Of a stretch of 59,655 nt of DNA, positions 17,968 through 26,605 are shown piece by piece. The translations under genes and the position numbers were made by a program. Every line of letters begins with the position of its first letter. Position 1 is the first letter of the stretch. The DNA is from Bryobacteraceae bacterium (lineage in GTDB: Bacteria; Acidobacteriota; Terriglobia; Bryobacterales; Bryobacteraceae). The stretch lies in NCBI GenBank assembly GCA_030041985.1, contig JASIAM010000236.1, positions 1 to 59,655 on the forward strand, read 5' to 3'. The notes beneath the pieces were generated by a model, which was not told the origin of the DNA, ran no database searches, and saw only the letters and a list, made by a program, of their open reading frames with translations.

Positions 17968-19174
17968 ATTCACCGGCGAACGCCTCGTCCCCGGACAGGT
18001 GAATGATGACCTGCTCAATGAGCACATGGCTCGCTACACCTTCGCCGCGCGCCTGGCGCGTGCCCGGCGTGTGCTGGACATGGGGTGCGGCACCGGTTAC
18101 GGCGCGGCTGACCTAGCCCACCGCGCCGCCTTCGTCACGGGCGCCGATATCGCTCCCGAAGCCATCGAGTTCGCGCGCGCCCATTACCGCCTCCCCAACC
18201 TGTTCTTCGAACGCGCCGCCTGCACTGCGCTGCCGCACCCCGATGCCAGCTTCGATCTGGTGGTCGCCTTCGAAGTGATCGAGCACCTGGAGAAGTGGCC
18301 CGAACTGCTGCTCGAAGCGCGCCGCGTTTTAACCCGTAACGGCCAGTTCGTTGTCTCCACGCCCAACAAGGCCTTCTACACCGAGTCGCGCGGCCGCGAA
18401 GGCCCCAATCCCTTCCACTTTCACGAATTCGAATTCGAAGAGTTCCGCTCGGCATTGCTTACCGTTTTCCCCGAGGTGTCTCTGTTCCTGGAGAATCACG
18501 TGGAAGGTGTGGCCTTCGAACCGTACGATCCCAGCACCGGCCAGGAGCTTCACGTTGCCGGCGAAGTGGTCCCGCTCGAATCCCACTTCTTTGTTGCGGT
18601 GTGCGCCCACAGGCCCCTGCCCCAAAGCCCGATCTATGTGTACCTCCCGCGAACCGGCAATCTATTGCGCGAGCGCGGCCGCCACATCGCTCTGCTCGAG
18701 GAGGAACTCGCCACTAAAAATGAGTGGCTCGAACGCGCGCTCGGTGAGCATGAAGAACTGCTCCGTCAGCATCGCGCTCAAACCGAAGAACTGGAGCGCA
18801 GTAATCGCTGGGCAGAGCAGCTCGACCGGGAACTCGCACGGCATCAGGCGCGCGTGGTCGATTTGCAGAAAGAACTCGCCGATCAGCGCGAAGGCTACGA
18901 GGCAAAAGTGAAAGAGCTGGAGGAAGAGATGCGCTCCCAGGTCGAGTGGGCCCTCGATCTGGAGAACCGCCTCACCGCCAAGATCGACGAGTTGGCGGGC
19001 GCCGTAGATGCTTTGCACCATACGGAGAAAGAATTGGAAGGCCGAACAGTTTGGGCGCGCCGCCTGGAAGAAGAAAAGCGGCAACTCGAAGAGCAGCTCG
19101 CCATGGTGCGCGCTTCCCGATGGGTGAAACTGGGCGGCAAGGCCGGTCTGGGCCCGAAGCTGCCCGTGCGCTAA
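17954..19174 (+). CDS. SAM-dependent methyltransferase with long C-terminal coiled coil
   Basis: Residues 1-230 form a class I methyltransferase: motif I VLDMGCGTGYGAADL (40-54), the acidic ASFDLVVAFEVIEHL and FVVSTPNKAFYTES. From about 244 to 388 the protein is one continuous charged coiled coil, roughly 145 residues or about 20 nm, with tryptophans at 258, 286, 332 and 367 in a recurring W-A/L-x-x-L-D/E context; the end is ASRWVKLGGKAGLGPKL. The gene overlaps the Wzt-like gene by 14 bp. By analogy with WbdD of E. coli O9a, which caps the polymer by methylation and measures it with a coiled coil, this may be a chain-terminating enzyme. WbdD's kinase domain is absent. Confidence 0.82.
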   Translation: MSPAEFTGERLVPGQVNDDLLNEHMARYTFAARLARARRVLDMGCGTGYGAADLAHRAAFVTGADIAPEAIEFARAHYRLPNLFFERAACTALPHPDASFDLVVAFEVIEHLEKWPELLLEARRVLTRNGQFVVSTPNKAFYTESRGREGPNPFHFHEFEFEEFRSALLTVFPEVSLFLENHVEGVAFEPYDPSTGQELHVAGEVVPLESHFFVAVCAHRPLPQSPIYVYLPRTGNLLRERGRHIALLEEELATKNEWLERALGEHEELLRQHRAQTEELERSNRWAEQLDRELARHQARVVDLQKELADQREGYEAKVKELEEEMRSQVEWALDLENRLTAKIDELAGAVDALHHTEKELEGRTVWARRLEEEKRQLEEQLAMVRASRWVKLGGKAGLGPKLPVR

Positions 19175-19175
19175 C

Positions 19176-21548
19176 ATGCAGTTCCTCAAACGTCTGCTGC
19201 GGTCGCTCCCGCTGCTCCTGATCTCGCCACTTCTCATCCTAGGCCCCGCGCTCCTGCTCGCCCTCACCGATCTCCTTTGGAAATTATTCGGCAAGAAAAT
19301 TCGCGCGAGCGCGCAACCAATCCCCGGCTCCCGACCCCCGGCCCCCGGCTCCCATTGCGCTTCCGCCGTCATCCCCAACTGGAACGGCCGTGACCTGCTC
19401 GAAAAGTATCTCCCTTCCGTAATCGAGGCTCTGGCCGGTAATGCGGACAACGAGATTCTGGTGGTAGACAACGGCTCGACAGACGGCAGCGCGGATTTCG
19501 TGCGCGCCTGCTTTCCCCAGGTGAAACTCGTTCCGCTGGCCCACAATGCCGGCTTCGGAGGCGGCTCCAACGAAGGCTTCCGGCATGCCCGCAACGATAT
19601 CGTGGTGCTCTTAAACAGCGATATGCGGGTGGCTCCCGATTTTCTCGCCCCGCTGCTCGAAGGCTTCCGCGATCCCGAGGTGTTCGCCGTTTCCTGCCAG
19701 ATTTTCTTCAGCGATCCTCACAAGCTGCGCGAGGAATCCGGCCTGACCCAGGCGTGGTGGGAGGATGGCAATCTACGCGTGCGCCATCGCATTGATGGTG
19801 CCATTACCGATCTTTACCCCTGCTTCTACGGCGGCGGCGGCTCCTGCGCCTTTGACCGCCGGAAGTTTCAAGAGTTGGGCGGCTTCGACCACTTGTTGCG
19901 CCCCTTCTATATGGAAGATACGGACCTCGGCTACCTGGCCTGGAAACGCGGCTGGAAGGTGCTCTACCAACCGCGCAGCGTGGTGTTTCACGAACACCGC
20001 GGCACCATTGGCAAGCGTTTTTCCGAGCGCCAGATTCAGGCCGTTCTCAAAAAGAATTTTGTGCTGTTCGCCTGGAAGAATATCCACGAGTGGCAGCGCC
20101 TCGCATGGCATTTTTTTTTCGCCTGGGCCGGGGCAATGCTCAGCGTGCTTTTTGGGGATGCCCTTGGCCGCCCCAACTTCGCGGCCTTGTGGCGTTCGTT
20201 TTGCCGGTTGCCGGAGGCCGCCCGCTCCCGCTGGCGCGCCCGCTCGCTGGCCGTCGTGAGCGATACCGAAGCGCTGCGGCGTCCCCTCGGAGGATACTTC
20301 CGCGACCGCTTTGCCCCTCTCGCGCAGAAAGCGGGCCAGCAGCCTGGCCCACTGCGCGTGCTCTTCGTTTCCCCTTATCCCATCTGCCCGCCCGTCCACG
20401 GCGGCGGTGTGTTCATGTATCAAACTCTCCGCGAACTGGCCAAACTGGCGGAAGTTCACGTCGTGGAGTTGCTCGAACTGCCGGAACAGGAGAAAGACAA
20501 CCAGGAACTGCGCCAGTTCTGCGCTTCCGCTGAGTGGATCATATGGCATAACGGTAAGCCAAAGGGGTTGGGTTCAACGCTGCCGCGCGCCGTGCGCGAA
20601 TTTGCCAATGCGGATATGGAGTGGCTGATTCATCGCCAGATCTATACCATGCAAATCGATGTGATCCAGCTCGAATATCTGCCCATGGCCCAGTACGCCG
20701 TGCAATACACGCGCCTGGTGAATGCCCTGTTCGAGCACGATATCTACTTCCAGGCGATCGCCCGCCGTATCGCGCACCTGTCCGCGCTGAGCGAACTGAA
20801 GGCCCGTGTGGAATATCTGCGCGCGCTGCGCTACGAACTGCGCACGCTGCCCCATTGCGACCAGGTGCAAGTCTGCACCCAGGCAAACCGCGAGTACCTG
20901 CTATCGTTTTTGCCGCAGCTCGCGCCCAAACTGCGGGCCGGCATGCGCGCCGGCATCGACACCCGCCGCTACCGTTTCAATCCCTGCGAACGCGAGCCGC
21001 TCACCATGTTGTTCGTGGGCAGTTTTCGCCATGACCCCAACCAGACCGCGGTCGATTGGTTCGTGCGCCACGTGCTGCCGCTCATTCTGCGGCGCCAGCC
21101 CGCCGCGCGCCTGGTGATTGCCGGTTCCGACCCTCCGCCGCCACACATCTACGGCGAAGCCTCCGCCTCCATCGATATGCTCGGCTATGTAGACGATGTG
21201 CGCGACCCTCTGGCCCGCTATGCCCTCTTCGTCTGTCCCATCCTCAGCGGCTCAGGAGTGCGTGTGAAGCTGCTCGAAGCATTCGCCGCCGGCATCCCCG
21301 TGGTTTCGACAACCATAGGCGCCGAGGGCCTGGCTCGCAAAGACTCCGAATTTTGCGCGCTCGCCGATGATCCGGCGCTGTTTGCTGAGCGTGTGCTCGC
21401 CCTCTTCGCCGATCCCCATGCCGCCGCGCAAATGGCCCGCCGCGCCCGCGCCGAAGTCGAAACCAATTGGGACATGGCCACGATCACCGCCCGCCTGGTG
21501 GACAGCTATCGGGAATCGGTAAAAGAAAAGCGCCCACCTAATGTTTAG
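19176..21548 (+). CDS. GT2-GT4 glycosyltransferase fusion, membrane-anchored
   Basis: The 790-aa protein joins two glycosyltransferases. Residues 10-32 are a membrane segment. Residues about 60-300 are a GT2 (GT-A fold) domain: VIPNWNGRDLLEKYL, LVVDNGSTDGSADF, VLLNSDMRV (metal-binding DxD equivalent), GGGGSCAFDRRKF and the catalytic-base motif MEDTDLGYLAWKRGW. Residues about 385-785 are a GT4 (GT-B) domain with LFVSPYPICPPVHGGGVF and VRVKLLEAFAAGIPVVST. Two successive sugar additions by one polypeptide are likely. The linker at 44-59 is a Pro-Gly-Ser repeat encoded by a CCCGGCTCCC-type simple repeat. It starts one base after the methyltransferase stop, so it is in the same operon. Confidence 0.88.
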   Translation: MQFLKRLLRSLPLLLISPLLILGPALLLALTDLLWKLFGKKIRASAQPIPGSRPPAPGSHCASAVIPNWNGRDLLEKYLPSVIEALAGNADNEILVVDNGSTDGSADFVRACFPQVKLVPLAHNAGFGGGSNEGFRHARNDIVVLLNSDMRVAPDFLAPLLEGFRDPEVFAVSCQIFFSDPHKLREESGLTQAWWEDGNLRVRHRIDGAITDLYPCFYGGGGSCAFDRRKFQELGGFDHLLRPFYMEDTDLGYLAWKRGWKVLYQPRSVVFHEHRGTIGKRFSERQIQAVLKKNFVLFAWKNIHEWQRLAWHFFFAWAGAMLSVLFGDALGRPNFAALWRSFCRLPEAARSRWRARSLAVVSDTEALRRPLGGYFRDRFAPLAQKAGQQPGPLRVLFVSPYPICPPVHGGGVFMYQTLRELAKLAEVHVVELLELPEQEKDNQELRQFCASAEWIIWHNGKPKGLGSTLPRAVREFANADMEWLIHRQIYTMQIDVIQLEYLPMAQYAVQYTRLVNALFEHDIYFQAIARRIAHLSALSELKARVEYLRALRYELRTLPHCDQVQVCTQANREYLLSFLPQLAPKLRAGMRAGIDTRRYRFNPCEREPLTMLFVGSFRHDPNQTAVDWFVRHVLPLILRRQPAARLVIAGSDPPPPHIYGEASASIDMLGYVDDVRDPLARYALFVCPILSGSGVRVKLLEAFAAGIPVVSTTIGAEGLARKDSEFCALADDPALFAERVLALFADPHAAAQMARRARAEVETNWDMATITARLVDSYRESVKEKRPPNV
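19316..19357 (+). repeat. intragenic CCCGGCTCCCGG-type simple repeat
   Basis: The segment is built from repeated blocks close to CCCCGGCTCCCGAC and CCCCGGCTCCCAT and encodes a PIPGSRPPAPGS linker in the GT2-GT4 fusion. A near-identical tract with the same reading-frame use lies at 29042-29090 at the 5' end of the PepSY gene, so this is a dispersed, ORF-compatible repeat. Confidence 0.6.
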
Positions 21549-21562
21549 TACTAATTACATAG

Positions 21563-21574
21563 TATAATCGGCTC
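21563..21574 (+). promoter_or_regulatory. -10 element (TATAAT) six bases before a GTG start
   Basis: A perfect TATAAT at 21563-21568 is followed by CGGCTC and the GTG start at 21575. The 14-bp context GTATAATCGG...GTG is nearly the same as at 49431-49446 in the mobile element. No ribosome binding site fits between, so the transcript is probably leaderless. Confidence 0.55.
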
Positions 21575-22162
21575 GTGCCCAGTCCCCGATTCAGGCCATC
21601 TGCCTTCACTCCATTTCTCCTGCTCGTTTTTCTATTCGCCCTGACATCTTGCGTCCATCCGAACCGCATCTCCCGCGGCGCCCTTCGCCAACTCACGAAG
21701 AATCAAGAGCCGTTCGTGCTGGTGTTCGGATCGTTATCGACAACTACAGAGACTCTCGCCATTCCTACGATCCGTTTTTCCCATCAGGCCGGCCGGTCGG
21801 CTCCCGTTTACTTACTCCGGTCGCTGACCATCACCAGTGGAGATCGTTTCTACGCCATTTTGCAAAAGCCGGCAACGCCTTCGTACACTCTGCCTTATCT
21901 GGACGAGTTCTATATCGAAGTCGGCAGCGCCGCGACTGGGTTCGATAGAATCACCTATATTCGTTTGCACCCGGCAGAGACGCCGATGGCAATGTACGTT
22001 GGCGAGATGCAAGTGACCGCCGCGTCCTCACGGACCACTCCAGGCCAGAAGGTTGTCGTCAATGTCCGCGACGACTTCCAAAATGCCGCTTTGGAATTGA
22101 AACGGCTCTATCCCCGGTTTCAGGGAACCATCGTCACGGCTCCGGAATTACGCAACCGCTAG
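21575..22162 (+). CDS. putative lipoprotein of unknown function
   Basis: The 195-aa protein starts with GTG and has a lipoprotein signal peptide: a hydrophobic stretch (about 11-26) ending in the lipobox-like LTSC, with Cys27 as the predicted lipidated residue. The mature part is mixed beta/alpha, with FVLVFGSLSTTTETL, PVYLLRSLTITSGDRFYAIL and ITYIRLHPAETPMAMYVGEM; it may be a small beta-sandwich domain. I do not recognise the family. It stands 26 bp behind the GT2-GT4 gene but has its own TATAAT box. Confidence 0.65.
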   Translation: MPSPRFRPSAFTPFLLLVFLFALTSCVHPNRISRGALRQLTKNQEPFVLVFGSLSTTTETLAIPTIRFSHQAGRSAPVYLLRSLTITSGDRFYAILQKPATPSYTLPYLDEFYIEVGSAATGFDRITYIRLHPAETPMAMYVGEMQVTAASSRTTPGQKVVVNVRDDFQNAALELKRLYPRFQGTIVTAPELRNR

Positions 22163-22446
22163 TCACGCCGGCCAAACCATCGCGCATTCGGTGAAGCCGA
22201 AGCTCACCGAATGTACACCGTGGGCCAAAGTTTAACTTCTCGTACACGTCGGTCCAAACTCAAGACTGGCCGACCGACCGGACGAACCTGCAGTGTGCAG
22301 TTTGCGCAAGACAGGTGTTCTACGTCAGAGCGCAAACGATTTCGGTACAGAGCGTATGCTGATAGAGCCATACGCTGCAATTCCCTTGCGAATAATATCG
22401 AATCTCGCTAGCCTGGCTCAGGAATACACGAAGCCGCGGAGGGCCA
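22163..22446. other. 284-bp intergenic region with an inverted repeat
   Basis: CATTCGGTGA at 22185-22194 and TCACCGAATG at 22204-22213 form a perfect ten-base stem with a nine-base loop, 22 bp after the lipoprotein stop. No T-run follows, so it may be a factor-assisted terminator or mRNA-stabilising hairpin. The remaining 230 bp show no gene. The last bases, GCGGAGGGCCA, are the ribosome binding site of the next gene. Confidence 0.55.
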
Positions 22447-23316
22447 ATGAACATATATTTGGATACGATGCTATGGAACGAATTGTACGATCAGGGAGAG
22501 CATCCGACCGGCCTCGTTGCATCGCTTAATGCCAAGGGTGCCGGGCTGGTATTGAGTCCTCACACCGGGTTCGAACTCGCGAAGACCTTCGCAAATGCTC
22601 CGGAGCGCGCCAAAAAGCTCTTCTTGTATGTTAGGGAATTCGTTCTGGCGAACATTCCTTGCACAAAGGAGATCTCAGGAATTCTCGAGGCGGAGATGCT
22701 GGTGTTGCGCTCGCCGACAACAGAGATGCGCCCGTTTCTTCCGCCAGAGAACTACAGAGAATTCAAAAAAGACGTTGAGAAATTGGCAGCCGGAGAATTT
22801 GACGAACGGGCGTTTGAGTTTGTGAACTTGCGTAATTCCCTCGGTGTAACCGCACGATCAGGTCCGGCTCGCCATCTCCGTGACGATGTTGCGCAACGAC
22901 TGCGGAGCGTGGCGCGCGCGGATCTTGATAAATGGATGGAAGTGGAGGCCGCATCAACTCAAGGCGCCATGCTCTTGATCGAACAAATCACCAGACAGTT
23001 CCCTGAGGCCCCTATCGAAGAGGCAGCAACTTGGGCAGGGCCCCTGATGGCTTCACCCACTTGCCGTTTGGCTAAGGGGCTTACTCGCGCTGATCTGTAC
23101 TTCAACTGGCGCTGGGCACACCGTGGATCGCTTCCAAAAGACCTCTACCACGACATGTACCACGTACTGATCTCGACTTACTGTGATGTATATGCGACCA
23201 GGGAATCCAAGCAGGAGGATTACGCTCGATTGTTATTGACGGCAAGTACGAGGTTCGAGGTGTACGACGGCCAATCCTCGTTGGGTGGTTGGCTCAGAGC
23301 ATTGGTTGGAAACTGA
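22447..23316 (+). CDS. PIN-like domain protein, stand-alone
   Basis: The 289-aa protein starts MNIYLDTMLWNELYD, the first strand and aspartate of a PIN-type nuclease, and near the C-terminus has DMYHVLISTYCDVYATRE, where PIN proteins carry their last acidic cluster (compare D-A-x-H...CDxFxTxD). Between lies a long helical insertion (about 60-220), so it is larger than VapC toxins (about 130 aa). PIN proteins cut RNA; whether this one does is an inference. No antitoxin gene is adjacent upstream or downstream, and the ribosome binding site GCGGAGG is strong. It is convergent with cdsA. Confidence 0.6.
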   Translation: MNIYLDTMLWNELYDQGEHPTGLVASLNAKGAGLVLSPHTGFELAKTFANAPERAKKLFLYVREFVLANIPCTKEISGILEAEMLVLRSPTTEMRPFLPPENYREFKKDVEKLAAGEFDERAFEFVNLRNSLGVTARSGPARHLRDDVAQRLRSVARADLDKWMEVEAASTQGAMLLIEQITRQFPEAPIEEAATWAGPLMASPTCRLAKGLTRADLYFNWRWAHRGSLPKDLYHDMYHVLISTYCDVYATRESKQEDYARLLLTASTRFEVYDGQSSLGGWLRALVGN

Positions 23317-23471
23317 TCTCATCTAACCTACATATCCCTCGGCCGTTCCTCGCAATAACTCTTGGGAACCCTGGACGTACAACGCATGGCTTACGTGACT
23401 TATCGTCGGCGACGTGCGTGTCCGGGGAGCGGACGCGTGAGTAGGAGGATTCCTGGTTGTCAGTAAAGGAC

Positions 23472-24245
23472 TCACCGCGCCAGTTGCAGCCAGGCATAGA
23501 CCACCGGCAATGCGAACATGGTGCTGTCCACGCGGTCCAGCATACCGCCATGGCCCGGCAGAATCGTACCGCTGTCTTTCACGCCCGCGCCCCGCTTGAT
23601 CGCCGATTCGCTCAAATCGCCTAACTGGCCGGCGATGTTCGTAGCGATCGTCAAAAGAATGGCTTGCGGCACGGCAACTCCGGGCATAAATCCGACCAGG
23701 TACCCACCCGCGAAAACCACCGAGGCAACCAGCGAACCGGCCGTTCCTTCCCATGTCTTGCCGGGACTCACGCGCCCCGCAAGACGCCGCTTGCCGAACC
23801 TCCGGCCGATGTAATAGGCCCCCACGTCGCCGACCCAGTTCACCAGCAGCGCGTACATCAGCCAGTGAGGGTTAATTGCTCTCACCAGGACCGCGCATTT
23901 CCACGACCCAAAGACGTAAATCAAGCCGGTAATCAGCAGCGCCGCCTGCGGCAGTGAGTGGGCCAGATCGCGCGCGCGCATCGCCGCGGCGAGCGCCCCC
24001 AGGCATGCGAGCACGAGCAGCATCCACGGCCATGGCCCTTGCCCAACAAACAGAATCAGGATGCCGGCCACGTACGCCAGCGGATGAGGCGCTCCGAAGC
24101 CATAGGCCGTAGCCAGAGCGCGGTATTCCTGGAAGCACAGGCAGGCCACCGCTACCACCACCAGCCCAAACACCCAGCGGTTCGCCACAAAGACAACCAA
24201 GACAACTAGAGGAATGAGGATGAGTGCGGTGAAGACCCGGCTCAT
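23472..24245 (-). CDS. cdsA: phosphatidate cytidylyltransferase
   Basis: CdsA makes CDP-diacylglycerol from phosphatidic acid and CTP, the branch point for all phospholipids, in the cytoplasmic membrane. The 257-aa protein has about seven membrane segments and the full family signature near its C-terminus: SESAIKRGAGVKDSG, then ILPGHGGMLDRVDS. The ATG overlaps the stop of uppS by four bases, the usual uppS-cdsA pairing in bacteria. Confidence 0.95.
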   Translation of the reverse strand: MSRVFTALILIPLVVLVVFVANRWVFGLVVVAVACLCFQEYRALATAYGFGAPHPLAYVAGILILFVGQGPWPWMLLVLACLGALAAAMRARDLAHSLPQAALLITGLIYVFGSWKCAVLVRAINPHWLMYALLVNWVGDVGAYYIGRRFGKRRLAGRVSPGKTWEGTAGSLVASVVFAGGYLVGFMPGVAVPQAILLTIATNIAGQLGDLSESAIKRGAGVKDSGTILPGHGGMLDRVDSTMFALPVVYAWLQLAR

Positions 24246-25099
24246 GATGGGCGCAGCGCGCCGACCAATGGTTCGCCGGAACCGGTGGGCTGAGCAGGCA
24301 ACTCCGTGGAGCGAGCAGGCAAACCTGTGCTCAGCCCGCCATAGCGGCGATCGCGCTTCTGGTATTCGAGAATCGCCCGTAGCAAATCACGGCGGCAGAA
24401 GTCCGGCCATAAAGTGCCGGTCACATACAGCTCCGCATAGGCGATCTGCCACAGCAGAAAATTGCTGATGCGCATTTCACCCGAGGTGCGGATCAGCAAA
24501 TCGGGATCGGGGCACGCATTGGCGTATAAGTTTGCGCCAATCGACTCTTCGTCCAGTCGCAGCGAACCGATGCTTCCATCCAGGCGCGCCATTTCCAGGA
24601 TGGCGTTCACCGCGTCCACGATCTCCGCGCGGCCGCCGTAATTGATGGCCAGGTTGACCAGCAAGCCGCGGTTTGCGGAAGTGGCATCGATCACGAAATC
24701 CAGCTCCCTGCGCACCGCATCCGGCAGCGCGTCCAGCCGTCCAATGGCCTGCAAGCGCACGTCATTTTTTTGCAGGTCCGGCAGTTCCTGGCGAAGGTAA
24801 TAGCGCAAGAGCCGCCACAAGGTTTCCACTTCAGCGCGCGGCCGCTTCCAGTTCTCGACCGAAAATGCATAGAGCGTCAGCACCTTGACGCCCAGGCGCG
24901 CGCACGTCTCCACGGTAGCGCGCACGGGAGCTACCCCCGCTTGATGGCCGGCCACGCGCGGAAGGTGCCTGCGCCCGGCCCATCTTCCGTTGCCATCCAT
25001 AATGATTGCGATGTGCGCGGGCAGGCGCGATGGATCGATCGCGTGGGCCAGTTCCCAGTCCGGATCGCCGGGCTCGAGGACTTCCAAAAGAGCCTTCAT
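24242..25099 (-). CDS. uppS: isoprenyl transferase (undecaprenyl diphosphate synthase)
   Basis: UppS condenses isopentenyl diphosphates to the C55 lipid carrier used for peptidoglycan and surface polysaccharides. The 285-aa protein has IAIIMDGNGRWAGRRHLPR with the catalytic aspartate, VKVLTLYAFSVENWKRP, INYGGRAEIVDAV and the C-terminal LIRTSGEMRISNFLLWQIAYAE and WPDF. About 25 N-terminal residues precede the conserved core. The ATG at 25099 has no Shine-Dalgarno sequence; TATAAG stands seven bases upstream, another possible leaderless start. It heads the uppS-cdsA operon. Confidence 0.95.
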   Translation of the reverse strand: MKALLEVLEPGDPDWELAHAIDPSRLPAHIAIIMDGNGRWAGRRHLPRVAGHQAGVAPVRATVETCARLGVKVLTLYAFSVENWKRPRAEVETLWRLLRYYLRQELPDLQKNDVRLQAIGRLDALPDAVRRELDFVIDATSANRGLLVNLAINYGGRAEIVDAVNAILEMARLDGSIGSLRLDEESIGANLYANACPDPDLLIRTSGEMRISNFLLWQIAYAELYVTGTLWPDFCRRDLLRAILEYQKRDRRYGGLSTGLPARSTELPAQPTGSGEPLVGALRPS

Positions 25100-25198
25100 G
25101 CAAATGCTTATAATACCATCTATCTGCTTTAAATTATAGTGAGCTTTAAGGGATGGGGCAGTAGTGCGCCGGGGGCTTGATTCGGCCCCACGGAAGTG

Positions 25199-26521
25199 CT
25201 ACTCACGCCGCAAATGCCGCACCAGGGTGGTCAAGATAAACCCGCCTGCCAGCAGCACTGCCAGCACCCGCAGCGGCGTGTCGTATATGTGGATCTTGCT
25301 CGTCCCCGACGCCAGCGCGGCCTTGGCTCTATTCGAAAGCTCGGTGATGATCACCGGCCCCGCTACCGCGGCGGCGCTCCAGGCAGTGAGTATCGAGCCG
25401 TGAATCGCCCCGACATTTTCCACTCCGAAAATGTCTGCGAGGAACGCTGGAATGGTCGCAAAACCGCCGCCATACATCGTGAAAATGATAAATAGAGCCG
25501 TTTCAAATACGACCCAGTTCCCCTGCGCCGCCCAGCCCGGGATCAACAGGAAAAGCGCAACTTGGAGGACAAAGAAAACGATATACGTGTTCCGCCGGCC
25601 GATGTAATCCGACGAGGAGGCCCAAAAGAAGCGGCCCCCGGCATTGAACAAGCTGATGTAGGACACCACCAGCGCTGCCTCAACCGGCGTTTTCAAAAAC
25701 ATATCCTGCATCATGGGGGAAGCCTGCGCCAGAATGCCGATGCCGGCCGTTACATTGATAAACAGGATTCCCCACAACAGATAGAACTGCAGTGTCTGAA
25801 GGGCCTCATTGCGGGTTACGCTGTGCTCGGCCATTACATTGCGTGTTTTCGTTGCCGGGACCCAACCCGCCGGCCGCCATCCTTCCGGTGGCCGGCGCAG
25901 GATCCATGCGCCACCCAGCATGACCACCAGATAAATTCCGCCCAGCGCCATGACGGTGTTCGCCACTCCCATCAACTCGATAAATTTGGCACTGAGATAG
26001 CTGCCTACGAACGCTCCGCCGCCAAATCCCATGATCGCCATCCCGGTGGCCATTCCGCGGCGGTCGGGAAACCATTTCACCAAGGTGCTCACCGGCGCGA
26101 TGTATCCCAATCCGCACCCGATGCCGCCAATGACCCCCATCCCCAGGAACACCAGAACCGATTGTTTCACTGCCAGCCCGATGCCCCCGATAACCAGTCC
26201 TAAGCCAAAGAACAGAGCCGCTGCGGTAGCCGCCACGCGGGGGCCTCGCCGCTCCACCCAGGGCCCGCCGACAGTCGAGCTCAGTCCCAACAGGATAATG
26301 GCCGTGGTGAAGGTCGTGTACGGAGGACGGAACCAGGAAGGATCATTCGGAAAAAGAGCCGTGATCGGGCGGACGAACGTGCTCCACCCGTACACCGACC
26401 CAATGCAAATGTGCACGGCTACAGCACCTACAGGTATCAGCCAGCGGTTGATGGGCGCGGCCGCAGGTGCATCTTTATTCACTGCTCTGGAAGACGCATC
26501 CGGCAGGGGTCTGGGAGTCAT
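25199..26521 (-). CDS. OFA-family MFS transporter
   Basis: The 440-aa protein is a 12-helix major facilitator of the oxalate/formate antiporter (OFA) family. Typical pieces are VHICIGSVYGWSTFVRPI in helix 1, GGIGCGLGYIAPVSTLVKWFPDRRGMATGMAIMGFGGGAF, and FYLLWGILFINVTAGIGIL. The substrate may be a small carboxylate such as oxalate, formate or a related acid, but family members vary. It is divergent from the tannase gene, with only about 80 bp between the two starts, and so may be controlled together with it. Confidence 0.85.
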   Translation of the reverse strand: MTPRPLPDASSRAVNKDAPAAAPINRWLIPVGAVAVHICIGSVYGWSTFVRPITALFPNDPSWFRPPYTTFTTAIILLGLSSTVGGPWVERRGPRVAATAAALFFGLGLVIGGIGLAVKQSVLVFLGMGVIGGIGCGLGYIAPVSTLVKWFPDRRGMATGMAIMGFGGGAFVGSYLSAKFIELMGVANTVMALGGIYLVVMLGGAWILRRPPEGWRPAGWVPATKTRNVMAEHSVTRNEALQTLQFYLLWGILFINVTAGIGILAQASPMMQDMFLKTPVEAALVVSYISLFNAGGRFFWASSSDYIGRRNTYIVFFVLQVALFLLIPGWAAQGNWVVFETALFIIFTMYGGGFATIPAFLADIFGVENVGAIHGSILTAWSAAAVAGPVIITELSNRAKAALASGTSKIHIYDTPLRVLAVLLAGGFILTTLVRHLRRE

Positions 26522-26605
26522 AGGTGGCCGTATTGTATCCCAAAGGGGGCGGGGCTTGTGTTACAGCCGTTTGGCTGCTGGCAACCATACCCCGGGCATG
26601 AGAAA

